A model generated the notes under the pieces. The model was not told the DNA's origin and made no database searches. It saw only the letters and a program-made list of their open reading frames with translations. The translations under genes were made by a program, and so were the position numbers. DNA of 64,000 nt from ELB16-189 sp018266435 (GTDB lineage Bacteria > Bacteroidota > Bacteroidia > Cytophagales > Cyclobacteriaceae): the NCBI GenBank assembly GCA_030123525.1, contig CP126125.1:1426001-1490000 (forward strand). The letters are read 5' to 3'. Of the stretch, positions 16,867 to 25,554 are shown piece after piece. The stretch's first letter is position 1. Each line of letters starts with the position of its first letter.

Positions 16867-17435
16867 AAATCGGCCTTTTCTTCGGATCGTTCAATCCCAT
16901 CCACATCGGCCACCTGGCCATTGCCAATGCCATGGCCGAAAACACTGACCTGAAAAAAGTGTGGTTTGTTGTATCTCCGCAAAATCCGTTAAAGCCCAGC
17001 AAAGGGCTGCTGCATGAATTTGATCGCTACGATATGGTGAAGGCAGCCATTGTCGATAACTATAAATTTGAAGTGAGTGATGTGGAATTTCATTTGCCCA
17101 AGCCGAGCTATACCATACATACATTAACACACTTGCACGAAAAATTTCCTGATAAAGAATACAAACTGATTGTGGGTGAAGACAACCTGGAGAATTTCAC
17201 CAAGTGGAGAAACTACCAGCAGATTTTAGATCAGTATGGGTTGTACGTTTATCCGCGGCCCCATGTAACTAATTCTCCGCTGAAGAGTCATGCTCATGTA
17301 AAACTGGTAGAAGCCCCATTGCTCGACATTTCGGCCACTTACATTCGCGCGTGTGTCAAAAACAATAAATCCATTCGCTACTTGGTTCCTGAAGTAGTTG
17401 AGCAGATGATCCAATCAAAAGGCTTTTACCGGTAA
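16863..17435 (+). CDS. nadD: Nicotinate-nucleotide adenylyltransferase
   Basis: A 190-residue enzyme joining nicotinate mononucleotide and ATP to deamido-NAD. The N-terminal GSFNPIHIGHLAIA carries the nucleotidyltransferase HxGH motif; VSPQNPLKP and later SATYIRACVKNNKSIRYLVP with the ISTTxxR-like motif complete the active site. Full length, one-nucleotide-frame overlap with gmk. With nadC in the same cluster it gives two of the steps of NAD synthesis. Confidence 0.96.
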   Translation: MKIGLFFGSFNPIHIGHLAIANAMAENTDLKKVWFVVSPQNPLKPSKGLLHEFDRYDMVKAAIVDNYKFEVSDVEFHLPKPSYTIHTLTHLHEKFPDKEYKLIVGEDNLENFTKWRNYQQILDQYGLYVYPRPHVTNSPLKSHAHVKLVEAPLLDISATYIRACVKNNKSIRYLVPEVVEQMIQSKGFYR

Positions 17436-17471
17436 GTACAACTTTTATCAGATTTTTTTCGTCTTGGCAAC

Positions 17472-20126
17472 ATGAAGCAAATTTTACTTCTTTTTTTGGT
17501 TGTACTTTCTTTTCGACTTTTTGGCGGGGGTGTAAAAGGAATTGTCAAAGCCGAAGACGGAACTACACTTCCGTATGCCTCCATCTATGTAAAACAAACC
17601 GGTACGGGCGCTACTACCGATCAAAATGGGTATTATGAACTTTTGCTTGATTCGGGTCATTATGAAATCATCTTCAAATACTTAGGATATGAAGCCGCAA
17701 CCCGCATAGTAGAGATTGGAAAAAATTTTATCGAACTCAACATCGTTTTAAACGAGCAAAATATTTTGCTGCAGACGGTAACAGTCCACGCCAATAAAGA
17801 GGACCCGGCCTATACCATCATGCGCAAGGCCATTGCCAAAGCAAAATTTCATACCCAGCAACTCGACAGTTACACGGCCAAGGTGTACATCAAAGGAAAA
17901 GGTAAACTGCGCGATTATCCCTGGCTTGCCAAAAAAATGCTAGAGAAAGAAGGCATTACCAAAGACAGGCTGTTCATCACCGAATCGGTAAATGAAATTA
18001 AGTACACACGCCCCCATAAATATGAACAAAAAGTGATTGCCGTTTATACCCAGGGCAAAGATCAAAACGGATCACCTAACCAATATTTTTTCGGGAGTTT
18101 TTATGAACCCGAAATTGCCGAAACCGTTTCACCGCTTTCGCCCCGGGCTTTTGCGTATTACAAGTTCGAATACCTGGGCACGTTTAAAGAATCCGGGTAT
18201 GACATCAGCAAAATTAAAGTTACCCCGCGCAGCAAAGGTGACAATGTTTTTGAAGGAACAATTTTTATTGTAGAAAACTGGTGGAGTATTCACAGCCTGG
18301 AATTGATGGCCACCAAACTCGGTATTCATTTTAAAGTAAAACAGATTTACCATCCCATTGAAGACAATGCCCGGATGAATGCCCCGGCCGGCCAGGCGTG
18401 GTTGCCGGTTTCGCAAGAGGCGATTGTGAGCGGAAAGGTTTTTGGGTTTGATTTTGTTGGCTCATACCATGCCACCGTTAAAGAATACAAGATCAAACTC
18501 AACCCGGCTTTAGTTGCCGATATGGAAATCATTGATGCCAAACTCGAAAAGGAAGAAGCTAAAAAAGTAAAAAAACAATTCAGCCAGAAAAATCAGCAAA
18601 TCAAGCAACGCCTTGAAAATGGAAAAGAAATTTCAAACAAAGAACTGAAGCAACTGACCAAAGCCTATGAAAAGGCCGAGCAGCAAAAACAAAAAGAACC
18701 CGATGTAGTTTCTGAATCTTCGTACTCAGTCGATTCAGCCGCTTATAAAAAGGATTCAACCTTTTGGGCTGACATCCGCCCGGCCCCGCTCGACAAAGAA
18801 GAAATACGCGGCTACAAAAAAACCGACAGCCTCAGCGAGGTACAGCGCAAACGAGATGAAGGAGACACGTTACACTCCAAAAAAAAACACAAAGGTTTCA
18901 GCCCGTTTGATTTACTCACCGGTAATTCTTACGCCATAGGTAAAAGTTCAAGTTTTGAAATTCATCTTCCGTGGGGTGGCTACAATACGGTGGAGGGCGT
19001 GAATGCTATTTATCGGCTAAGTTATTACAAACGCTGGGTAAAAAAAGATTCGCTGCACCCGAAAAAAAGACCTGATACCAGGCGGCTGGAAATCAGCCCC
19101 ACCTTTCGTTATGCATTCGCCCGAGAAAAACTTACCGGCTTTCTGCGTGCAGATTATCGTACTCCCACTTCGCGGCTTACCTTGAGTGGCGGGCGATACA
19201 TTCAGCAATTCAACAGCGATGAACCCATCCATCCGTTTGTCAATACTTTTACCACGCTTTTTCAAGGACAGAACTGGATGAAATTGTACGAGCGCGAGTT
19301 TGTTGATCTCAACTTCAGAAAAAGATTTCAAGATAAATACCTCTTTCACACCCAATGGTCGCTGGCGCGAAGGCACGAACTGTTTAATAACAACAACTAC
19401 TCATTCAACGACAACAGCAAAACCCGCTTCACACCTAATGAGCCCGTTAATGCCGAATTACCCGCCACCGGATTTGCGCAGCACACGGCATTCATCGGTT
19501 CTATTGGGATTGAAGCAAGGCCCTGGCAAAAGTATAGAATATCAAATGGCCATAAATACCGTGCCGACCGCCCTTCGCCCACGTTCACGCTGGATTACAA
19601 AAAAGGATTTTCGCAAATTTTTGGAAGTGATGTGGATTACGACTTGCTCGAAATTGGATTCAAAGAAAGTTTGCGCACAGGCATCATCGGCCGGCTTGAC
19701 CTGAATTTGAAAGTAGGGAAATTTTTAAATACCAGGTCAATGTACTTCATGGACTACAAGCATTTTGCCGGCAATCAAACTCCGTTTATTACGTCAGACC
19801 CGGCCGGCAGTTTCCGGTTGCTTCCATACTATACCTTCAGCACGCGCAACCAGTATTTTTCAGCCAACGTACATTATCATTTCAGAAAATTTTTGATTAC
19901 CCGTATACCAAAAGCACGAATGCTCGGTCTGTCAGAAAATTTCTTTATGAATTATTTAGCCACCCCTTACTCTAACAACTATACCGAGTTGGGTTATGGG
20001 CTGAACGGAATTTTGCGTTTGTTCCGGTTGGAGTTTGCTACCGCTTTCCAAAACGGAACATATATCAACAATGGCTTCCGCATCGGTATCTCCACTAATA
20101 TGGTGGTAAGGTTTTCAGATAATTAA
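17472..20126 (+). CDS. DUF5686 outer-membrane protein with carboxypeptidase-regulatory-like domain
   Basis: An 884-residue exported protein. After the signal peptide comes a carboxypeptidase D regulatory-like beta-sandwich (about 20-100: GIVKAEDGTTLPYASIYVK, then YLGYEAATRIVEI), as found at the N-terminus of many Bacteroidota outer-membrane proteins. A long DUF5686 region follows, with a charged coiled segment near 355-440 and a C-terminus of alternating aromatic beta-strands (LYEREFVDLNFRKRF; LFRLEFATAFQNG), consistent with a 16- to 18-strand barrel. Function is unknown. The gene ends the nadC-gmk-nadD cluster and starts 36 nt after nadD. Confidence 0.85.
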   Translation: MKQILLLFLVVLSFRLFGGGVKGIVKAEDGTTLPYASIYVKQTGTGATTDQNGYYELLLDSGHYEIIFKYLGYEAATRIVEIGKNFIELNIVLNEQNILLQTVTVHANKEDPAYTIMRKAIAKAKFHTQQLDSYTAKVYIKGKGKLRDYPWLAKKMLEKEGITKDRLFITESVNEIKYTRPHKYEQKVIAVYTQGKDQNGSPNQYFFGSFYEPEIAETVSPLSPRAFAYYKFEYLGTFKESGYDISKIKVTPRSKGDNVFEGTIFIVENWWSIHSLELMATKLGIHFKVKQIYHPIEDNARMNAPAGQAWLPVSQEAIVSGKVFGFDFVGSYHATVKEYKIKLNPALVADMEIIDAKLEKEEAKKVKKQFSQKNQQIKQRLENGKEISNKELKQLTKAYEKAEQQKQKEPDVVSESSYSVDSAAYKKDSTFWADIRPAPLDKEEIRGYKKTDSLSEVQRKRDEGDTLHSKKKHKGFSPFDLLTGNSYAIGKSSSFEIHLPWGGYNTVEGVNAIYRLSYYKRWVKKDSLHPKKRPDTRRLEISPTFRYAFAREKLTGFLRADYRTPTSRLTLSGGRYIQQFNSDEPIHPFVNTFTTLFQGQNWMKLYEREFVDLNFRKRFQDKYLFHTQWSLARRHELFNNNNYSFNDNSKTRFTPNEPVNAELPATGFAQHTAFIGSIGIEARPWQKYRISNGHKYRADRPSPTFTLDYKKGFSQIFGSDVDYDLLEIGFKESLRTGIIGRLDLNLKVGKFLNTRSMYFMDYKHFAGNQTPFITSDPAGSFRLLPYYTFSTRNQYFSANVHYHFRKFLITRIPKARMLGLSENFFMNYLATPYSNNYTELGYGLNGILRLFRLEFATAFQNGTYINNGFRIGISTNMVVRFSDN

Positions 20127-20324
20127 TTCATATAGCAAAGCCGGCTTGTTTTAGTGGGCATTTTTTCCGGGTTGCCTATCAAAGAAATCGATGCGATGAG
20201 GTTCAACGGATCGTCTTATTTGCTAGAAACGAAACGCGAAATAAACTGAGCATTTTGAGATAATATAATAGCAACACATTTCTTTTTTAGAGAGAATCGC
20301 CAATAGCAACTTAAAATTATCTAT

Positions 20325-20354
20325 CCTCATAATTTGATATATCAAATTATGAGG
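20325..20354. promoter_or_regulatory. 30-bp perfect palindrome, probable PadR operator
   Basis: The two 15-bp arms are exact reverse complements; the core reads TTGATATATCAA and the outer ends are CCTCATAA and TTATGAGG. It spans the spacer between the -33 TTG and the -7 box of the padR promoter. PadR-type winged-helix dimers bind such two-fold symmetric sites, so autorepression is the obvious inference. Confidence 0.8.
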
Positions 20355-20362
20355 TATATTTG
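20334..20362 (+). promoter_or_regulatory. PadR gene promoter (TTG -N18- TATATTTG)
   Basis: The -7 box TATATTTG at 20355-20362 is an exact TAnnTTTG match; a TTG at 20334-20336 lies 18 nt upstream. The box directly touches the end of the palindrome and ends 4 nt before the ATG at 20367. Confidence 0.7.
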
Positions 20363-20366
20363 TTTT

Positions 20367-20705
20367 ATGTTTTCAAAAGAGCTACTCAAAGGAACGCTCT
20401 CGGTTATAATTTTAAAATTATTGGCTGAGCGTGGAAAAATGTATGGATATGAAATTGTGCAGCATGTGCATGAGCAATCCGGCAAGAAAATATTAATCAA
20501 GGACGGATCGTTGTATCCGTGTCTGCAAAAATTAACAGAAGATGGATTGCTATCCTTTAAAGAAGAGACTGTGGGTGGACGCGTGAGAAAATATTATTAC
20601 TTAACTCCTTCTGGAAAAAAACAGACAACTGTTTATCTAAGTGAACTACAGGATTTCATAGGAACAATCAATCAGGTTGTTTTTGCTAAACCAAAAATGG
20701 CATGA
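20367..20705 (+). CDS. PadR-family transcriptional regulator
   Basis: A 112-residue winged-helix repressor. It begins MFSKELLKGTLSVIILKLL, includes GKMYGYEIVQHV (recognition-helix region), DGSLYPCLQKLTEDGLL and VGGRVRKYYYLTPSGKKQ, the typical PadR wing. A longer frame opens at 20334, but that would place the start inside the operator; the ATG at 20367 matches the family N-terminus. Its stop overlaps the start of the next gene (20702), so the two are coupled. In many PadR systems the neighbour is the regulated membrane protein. Confidence 0.92.
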   Translation: MFSKELLKGTLSVIILKLLAERGKMYGYEIVQHVHEQSGKKILIKDGSLYPCLQKLTEDGLLSFKEETVGGRVRKYYYLTPSGKKQTTVYLSELQDFIGTINQVVFAKPKMA

Positions 20706-21292
20706 CACTTTCCGCGGGGCACATCATCTACATAAAAGAATTGCTTGATACTAGCCCCATCAGCAGTGAGCTGATGAAGGACGATATTGTGGATCATATT
20801 TGCTGTGCGGTGGAATCCAAAATGAAACAAGGTGAAAATTTTGAAAAGGCATTACCAAATGTTATGTCAGAATTTGCCCCGCATGGGTTATATGAAATTG
20901 AAAGAGAATCCTACTTATTGTTAAACTACAAATATATTATCATGAAAAAATTCACGTATTCATTCGTTGCTATCGCTTGCATAGCCACATGTGTCGGCCT
21001 TCTTGCAAAAATGTTGCATTTGGATGGCGCTAATGAAAGTCTCATTTTTGGTCTTGCCAGCATGACTGTAGCGGTACCCATGATTCTATTTAAGCCTGGT
21101 ATGACTACACTGGAACGAACCCGCGCATTTTTTGCTTTGACTAGCCTTGCATTTATCACCATTGGCAGTTCGTTCAAAATCATGCATCTGGCCGGGGCAA
21201 ATGTAGCATTGGTCATTGGTAACATTATATTGGTACTTGGTTTTATTCCCCTATCACTCATCAAAATGTATCGCGAATCAATTGCATCTTGA
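20702..21292 (+). CDS. Membrane protein with HAAS-like N-terminus and duplicated GldL-like motif
   Basis: A 196-residue protein. The first about 75 residues are a soluble helical segment (KDDIVDHICCAVESKMKQGENF, in pieces: KDDIVDHICC and VESKMKQGENFEKAL) resembling the HAAS domain often fused downstream of PadR regulators. Then come about four membrane helices. Two of them start with related motifs, AKMLHLDGANESLIFGLA and FKIMHLAGANVALVIGN, a pattern reminiscent of the GldL membrane pair. Partner and function are unknown. The start overlaps padR by 4 nt (ATGA), which supports a PadR-controlled operon. Confidence 0.72.
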   Translation: MTLSAGHIIYIKELLDTSPISSELMKDDIVDHICCAVESKMKQGENFEKALPNVMSEFAPHGLYEIERESYLLLNYKYIIMKKFTYSFVAIACIATCVGLLAKMLHLDGANESLIFGLASMTVAVPMILFKPGMTTLERTRAFFALTSLAFITIGSSFKIMHLAGANVALVIGNIILVLGFIPLSLIKMYRESIAS

Positions 21293-21301
21293 GGCAGACC
21301 C

Positions 21302-21338
21302 GATAAGAAGATCAAATGTTTTATTTGATCTTCTTATC
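21302..21338. terminator. 16-bp perfect hairpin between convergent genes
   Basis: Arms at 21302-21317 and 21323-21338 are exact reverse complements around a 5-nt loop GTTTT. It sits 9 nt after the stop of the plus-strand membrane protein, with the minus-strand peptidase gene ending at 21468. There is no long T-run, so it may stabilise the 3' end rather than act as a classic intrinsic terminator. Confidence 0.6.
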
Positions 21339-21467
21339 TATTCAAATTAAAGGTTAGCACCCGCTAAGGTTAAACAACCCACACTACAAATCCGGGTTAT
21401 CTAAGTTTAACAGGGCAATTGTTGCACTACGAAAGAGAGAAGAAAGAATGAGTTAAGTCAAAAATTT

Positions 21468-24299
21468 TCAATACCCTTTCGTTATTCCTTTTTCGATGGC
21501 GGGCACCCCTTTTGTCATCCAATCGGGGGCGGGCTTATCTTTTAAATAATGGTCGAAGAACTGCATCATGCGGATGGCAAAATCGGTGCGGTCTTGCCGT
21601 TGGGTAAGGCCATGACCCTGTCCATTATAGTTCAGCATCCACACGGGTTTGTTTAGCCTGCGCAAGGCCATGTAGTATTCAATACCCTGGTACCAAGGCA
21701 CGGCACCATCGGCATCGTTGTGCATCATCAGCAAAGGAGTCTTTACTTTGTTGGCCGAAAAAACCGGTGAGTTGTTCAGGTAGTTCATTGGTTTTTCCCA
21801 CAAGCTTCCACCAATACGGCTCTGCGAATGTTCGTATTGAAACATGCGGCTCAGGCCGCTTTCCCAGCGGATGCCACCGTAGGCGCTGGTCATGTTGCTT
21901 ACCGGAGCACCGGCCTCTGCGGCTGCAAACAAATCGGTGCGTGTAATGAGGTAAGCTGTTTGATACCCGCCCCAACTGTGACCCTGCACACCAATGTGCT
22001 TCTCATCTACAAATCCTTTGGCCATCAAAGAGGTGACGCCCGGCATAACACAGTTGTAAGCACTTGCACCGGGCGAACCTATTTTATACACAATGTCGGG
22101 AACAAACACCAGGTAGCCGTTACTCACATACAGTGAATAGTTGATGTAAGAGCGGATGGGTGCCGGCACGTAGTGATAATTCAGGTTATCAGAATTTTTT
22201 TCGTAGAAGTACACCATCATCGGATACTTTTTCTTAGGATCAAAATTTTCGGGTTTATAAAGCAGCCCCTTCAACGGAATGTTATCGAGCGAAACCCAAT
22301 CGACCACCTCTACACTGCCCCAAAAATAATTTTTCATTTGTGGGTTGGCGTTGGTCAATTTTTTTGGTGAGGTAAAATTAAAATCTGTTGTCCATACATC
22401 AGGAAACTCACGAAAGCTTTCTCGTGTGAATAAAAACTGGTTGGCGTTTTTTGCTTTTACCGTTCCGGCAAAACGGTAATTGTCCATAATCAATTTAGTC
22501 AGCTTGCCATCCTTTAATGAAAGTTTAAAGTAGCCTGATGCTTTATTGATTTCGTTGAATGCCGACAGCAGCATTTCTTTTTCAGGATCAATGAAACGCT
22601 CTTCCCAGTCTAATCTCAAATACCTGAAAACAATTTTTTGCTCGCGTCCAATTTTGGTAAGGTTAACGGGTTTGCTTTTATTTTCAGGATCGAACGACCA
22701 CAAATCGTATCGGTCATAGGCCATGAATCGCTCATCATTTTTAGTCCAGCCGGCCATGCCGTACGCACCGGGATAATCCGGGTGGTCATCTTCTTCGTTG
22801 GCAAATTTTACTTTTAGGTCACCGGTTAGCTTAACTATTTTTTCGGCAGCTACTGAGTAACTGAACCATGCGGTGTCTTCTAAATTGAACCACCACACAA
22901 ATTTCCCGAGCGGTGAGAGAGAAGCATTGCCGCGCACGGCTTTGGCAATTGGCTTTTGTGTTTTTGAGGCAATGTCAAATAGGTAAAAATCGCTGATGGA
23001 CGTGCCTTCCCAGGTAATTTTTTTTTGGTACGGCAAATTCGTTTCGCCTAAAAACACGGAAGTATTTCCTTCGTTAGCTATTTCTATGGAAGGAATTTCT
23101 TTGCTGCCCAGTTGCGTTACGGATTTATTTGTCAAATCAAGAACGGCCAGGTATGAACGTTTTTTTTCCATTTCCAGCTGCCTGTTTTGCTGCGGGTAGA
23201 TCAGGCCGTCATCGCCCCGCCACACTTCCACATTTACAATTTCTTCGGGCAGCAAAAGCGTATCTTGCACTACAGGTTTGGGAGCGGTGCCAAAAAAAAG
23301 TTTTTGACCATCTTTTGAAAAGTTAGTTCCGTGATTTTCGCTCAGCAACCAATTTTGAGGCAATCCCATTGACTGACCCACTTCCAGTTGACGGGCTGAC
23401 TCATCTCCTTTTTTCCAATAAAAAAGTTGATACGAATGAATAAGTGCTTTGGTGGTATCGGTATCTACCAAAAAGGCCAGTTGACTTCCGTCTTCGCTGG
23501 TTGAAATGCCTTTGAACTTGAACTTGCTTTTTCCCTGGTAGAGTGCTTGCAGTTTTTCGGCTGACAAATCATAGTAATAGACCCCGGCTTTTGTAGTGCT
23601 GTCATTTCCGGTTGAGACAAACCAAAGGGCATGACCGTATTTAGAAAAGTGATAATCCTTTACATACCCAAACTGAGTTTCTTTTCCGGTGGCCAGCTGA
23701 CGCAGCACAAGGGTATAGCCGTGATCATCTGAATTAGTTTTGGTCTTCTTTTTAGGATGATCAGGTTTTTTCTCTTCCGGCTTGGCCTTGTCGTCTTTTT
23801 TGGGTTTGTCCGGTCTTTTTGCTTCCAGTTGATAGGCGAGCCATTCGCCTTTTTTCTCGGGCATGCGGTATGATTTTACATCCGGAATTTTTAATACTTT
23901 GCGCGATTCTAATGAGAAAATACCCAGCGAATCTTTGGGCATGTCTTCTTTTTTCTTTTTATGCCTGCGCAGGTCTTTGGTGAGTCTCAACTCAGGTTTT
24001 ATTTTGAAAACAGCAAACTTGCTGTCGAACGTAAGTGAAATATTTTCGGCACGTTTCACCGAATCCTGTACCCCGGTTGTTAAGTTGTAGAAAATTATTT
24101 TACCGTCTCCTTCTTGCGGATTGACGGTTACGGCAGCAAAGCGGCCATCGCTGGTTAATGCTTTGTAGGCAATCTCTTTCCACGAATTATAAACTGCGTG
24201 GGTTAACGGTTGTTTTTGAATAACAGCAGAAGAGGTTTTTTTTTGAGCCATTATTCCCCAAGACACAAGCAAGAGAGCGATTGTAAATAATTTGTGCAT
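21468..24299 (-). CDS. Prolyl oligopeptidase-family serine peptidase (S9)
   Basis: A 943-residue exported peptidase with signal peptide (MHKLFTIALLLVSWGIMAQ). The first 650 residues form the beta-propeller that gates the active site; a lysine/proline-rich insertion lies at about 160-195. The C-terminal alpha/beta hydrolase has GVQGHSWGGYQT with nucleophile Ser775, MMHNDADGAVPW supplying the Asp, and NGQGHGLT the His. Such enzymes cleave short peptides after entry into the periplasm. It follows purM on the same strand with an 88-nt gap. Confidence 0.93.
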   Translation of the reverse strand: MHKLFTIALLLVSWGIMAQKKTSSAVIQKQPLTHAVYNSWKEIAYKALTSDGRFAAVTVNPQEGDGKIIFYNLTTGVQDSVKRAENISLTFDSKFAVFKIKPELRLTKDLRRHKKKKEDMPKDSLGIFSLESRKVLKIPDVKSYRMPEKKGEWLAYQLEAKRPDKPKKDDKAKPEEKKPDHPKKKTKTNSDDHGYTLVLRQLATGKETQFGYVKDYHFSKYGHALWFVSTGNDSTTKAGVYYYDLSAEKLQALYQGKSKFKFKGISTSEDGSQLAFLVDTDTTKALIHSYQLFYWKKGDESARQLEVGQSMGLPQNWLLSENHGTNFSKDGQKLFFGTAPKPVVQDTLLLPEEIVNVEVWRGDDGLIYPQQNRQLEMEKKRSYLAVLDLTNKSVTQLGSKEIPSIEIANEGNTSVFLGETNLPYQKKITWEGTSISDFYLFDIASKTQKPIAKAVRGNASLSPLGKFVWWFNLEDTAWFSYSVAAEKIVKLTGDLKVKFANEEDDHPDYPGAYGMAGWTKNDERFMAYDRYDLWSFDPENKSKPVNLTKIGREQKIVFRYLRLDWEERFIDPEKEMLLSAFNEINKASGYFKLSLKDGKLTKLIMDNYRFAGTVKAKNANQFLFTRESFREFPDVWTTDFNFTSPKKLTNANPQMKNYFWGSVEVVDWVSLDNIPLKGLLYKPENFDPKKKYPMMVYFYEKNSDNLNYHYVPAPIRSYINYSLYVSNGYLVFVPDIVYKIGSPGASAYNCVMPGVTSLMAKGFVDEKHIGVQGHSWGGYQTAYLITRTDLFAAAEAGAPVSNMTSAYGGIRWESGLSRMFQYEHSQSRIGGSLWEKPMNYLNNSPVFSANKVKTPLLMMHNDADGAVPWYQGIEYYMALRRLNKPVWMLNYNGQGHGLTQRQDRTDFAIRMMQFFDHYLKDKPAPDWMTKGVPAIEKGITKGY

Positions 24300-24387
24300 A
24301 CGTAGAGATTTATTCAGCGAAGCTACTCACAAACCTGCTGAACTAAAACGAGTAATGACAAAAGGCTGAAAAACGGGTTGAACGATT

Positions 24388-25554
24388 TCAATGATAAATA
24401 AAAATACCAGCCGGGCTTGTGAGGGTTACTTGTTTTTGAGGTGAGGACTCTACCCGCCCCACCACTTGTGCTTCAATGCCAAATGATTTTGAAATGGAAA
24501 TAATTTTATTGGCGGTTTTTTCATTCACGTAGATTTCCATTCGATGGCCCATATTAAAGACTTTATACATTTCTTTCCAATCGGTACCACTGCACTTGTG
24601 AATGAGTTGGAAAAGTGGTGGTACTGGAAACAAATGGTCTTTCACTACATGAAGTTGATCTATGAAGTGCAATACTTTGGTTTGTGCGCCACCGCTGCAA
24701 TGCACCATTCCGTGAATTTCGTTTCGCAAATTTTTTAGTACTTCAATCACCACAGGAGCATAGGTGCGCGTAGGTGAGAGAACTAATTTTCCCACATCCA
24801 CCGGCACATGATTAAGCCGATCGGTCATTTTGTATTGACCGGAATAGACCAATTCATCCGGTACGTTTCCATCAAAAGATTCGGGATACTGGGTAGCATA
24901 TATTTTACTAAACACATCGTGACGTGCGGAAGTCAGCCCGTTACTGCCCATGCCTCCGTTGTACTCTTCTTCATAGGTTGCTTTTCCAAACGAAGCTAAC
25001 CCAACGATCACATCACCGGCTTGTATGTTGCTGTTGTCAATCACTTCTGACCTTTTCATCCGTGCGGTAACGGTACTGTCAACAATAATGGTTCGAACCA
25101 AGTCGCCCACATCGGCTGTCTCGCCACCGGTGCTGTGTATTTGCATACCGTATTTACGCAGCATCTGCAAAACTTCTTCCGTACCTTCGATGATGGCAGA
25201 AATCACTTCGCCCGGAATTAAATTTTTGTTGCGCCCAATGGTAGACGAAAGTGTAATGGGGCCAGTAGCGCCTACACACAGCAAGTCATCTATATTCATG
25301 ACGATGGCATCTTGCGCAATACCTTTCCACACACTCAGGTCGCCTGTTTCTTTCCAATAAATATAGGCAAGCGAAGATTTAGTGCCAGCACCGTCTGCAT
25401 GCATGACGGTGCAATACTTTTCATCGCCACCTAAATAGTCAGGAACAATTTTGCAGAAGGCTTTTGGAAACAACCCTTTATCAAGATTTTTTATAGCCGC
25501 ATGCACGTCTTCTTTCGATGCGGAGACACCCCGTTGAGTATACCGGTCTTTCAA
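24388..25554 (-). CDS. purM: Phosphoribosylformylglycinamidine cyclo-ligase (AIR synthase)
   Basis: A 388-residue ATP-dependent purine-synthesis enzyme. The N-terminus is KDRYTQRGVSASKEDVHAAI, then MHADGAGTKSSLAYIYWKE and GIAQDAIVMNIDDLLCVGA, the conserved nucleotide-binding loop; VGLASFGKATYEEEY and HCSGGAQTKVLHF follow. The length suits the long Bacteroidota form. The only usable start is a TTG at 25554 that directly follows the TAA of the upstream gene (TAATTG), with no methionine before the conserved region. That arrangement suggests translational coupling. Confidence 0.94.
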   Translation of the reverse strand: MKDRYTQRGVSASKEDVHAAIKNLDKGLFPKAFCKIVPDYLGGDEKYCTVMHADGAGTKSSLAYIYWKETGDLSVWKGIAQDAIVMNIDDLLCVGATGPITLSSTIGRNKNLIPGEVISAIIEGTEEVLQMLRKYGMQIHSTGGETADVGDLVRTIIVDSTVTARMKRSEVIDNSNIQAGDVIVGLASFGKATYEEEYNGGMGSNGLTSARHDVFSKIYATQYPESFDGNVPDELVYSGQYKMTDRLNHVPVDVGKLVLSPTRTYAPVVIEVLKNLRNEIHGMVHCSGGAQTKVLHFIDQLHVVKDHLFPVPPLFQLIHKCSGTDWKEMYKVFNMGHRMEIYVNEKTANKIISISKSFGIEAQVVGRVESSPQKQVTLTSPAGIFIYH

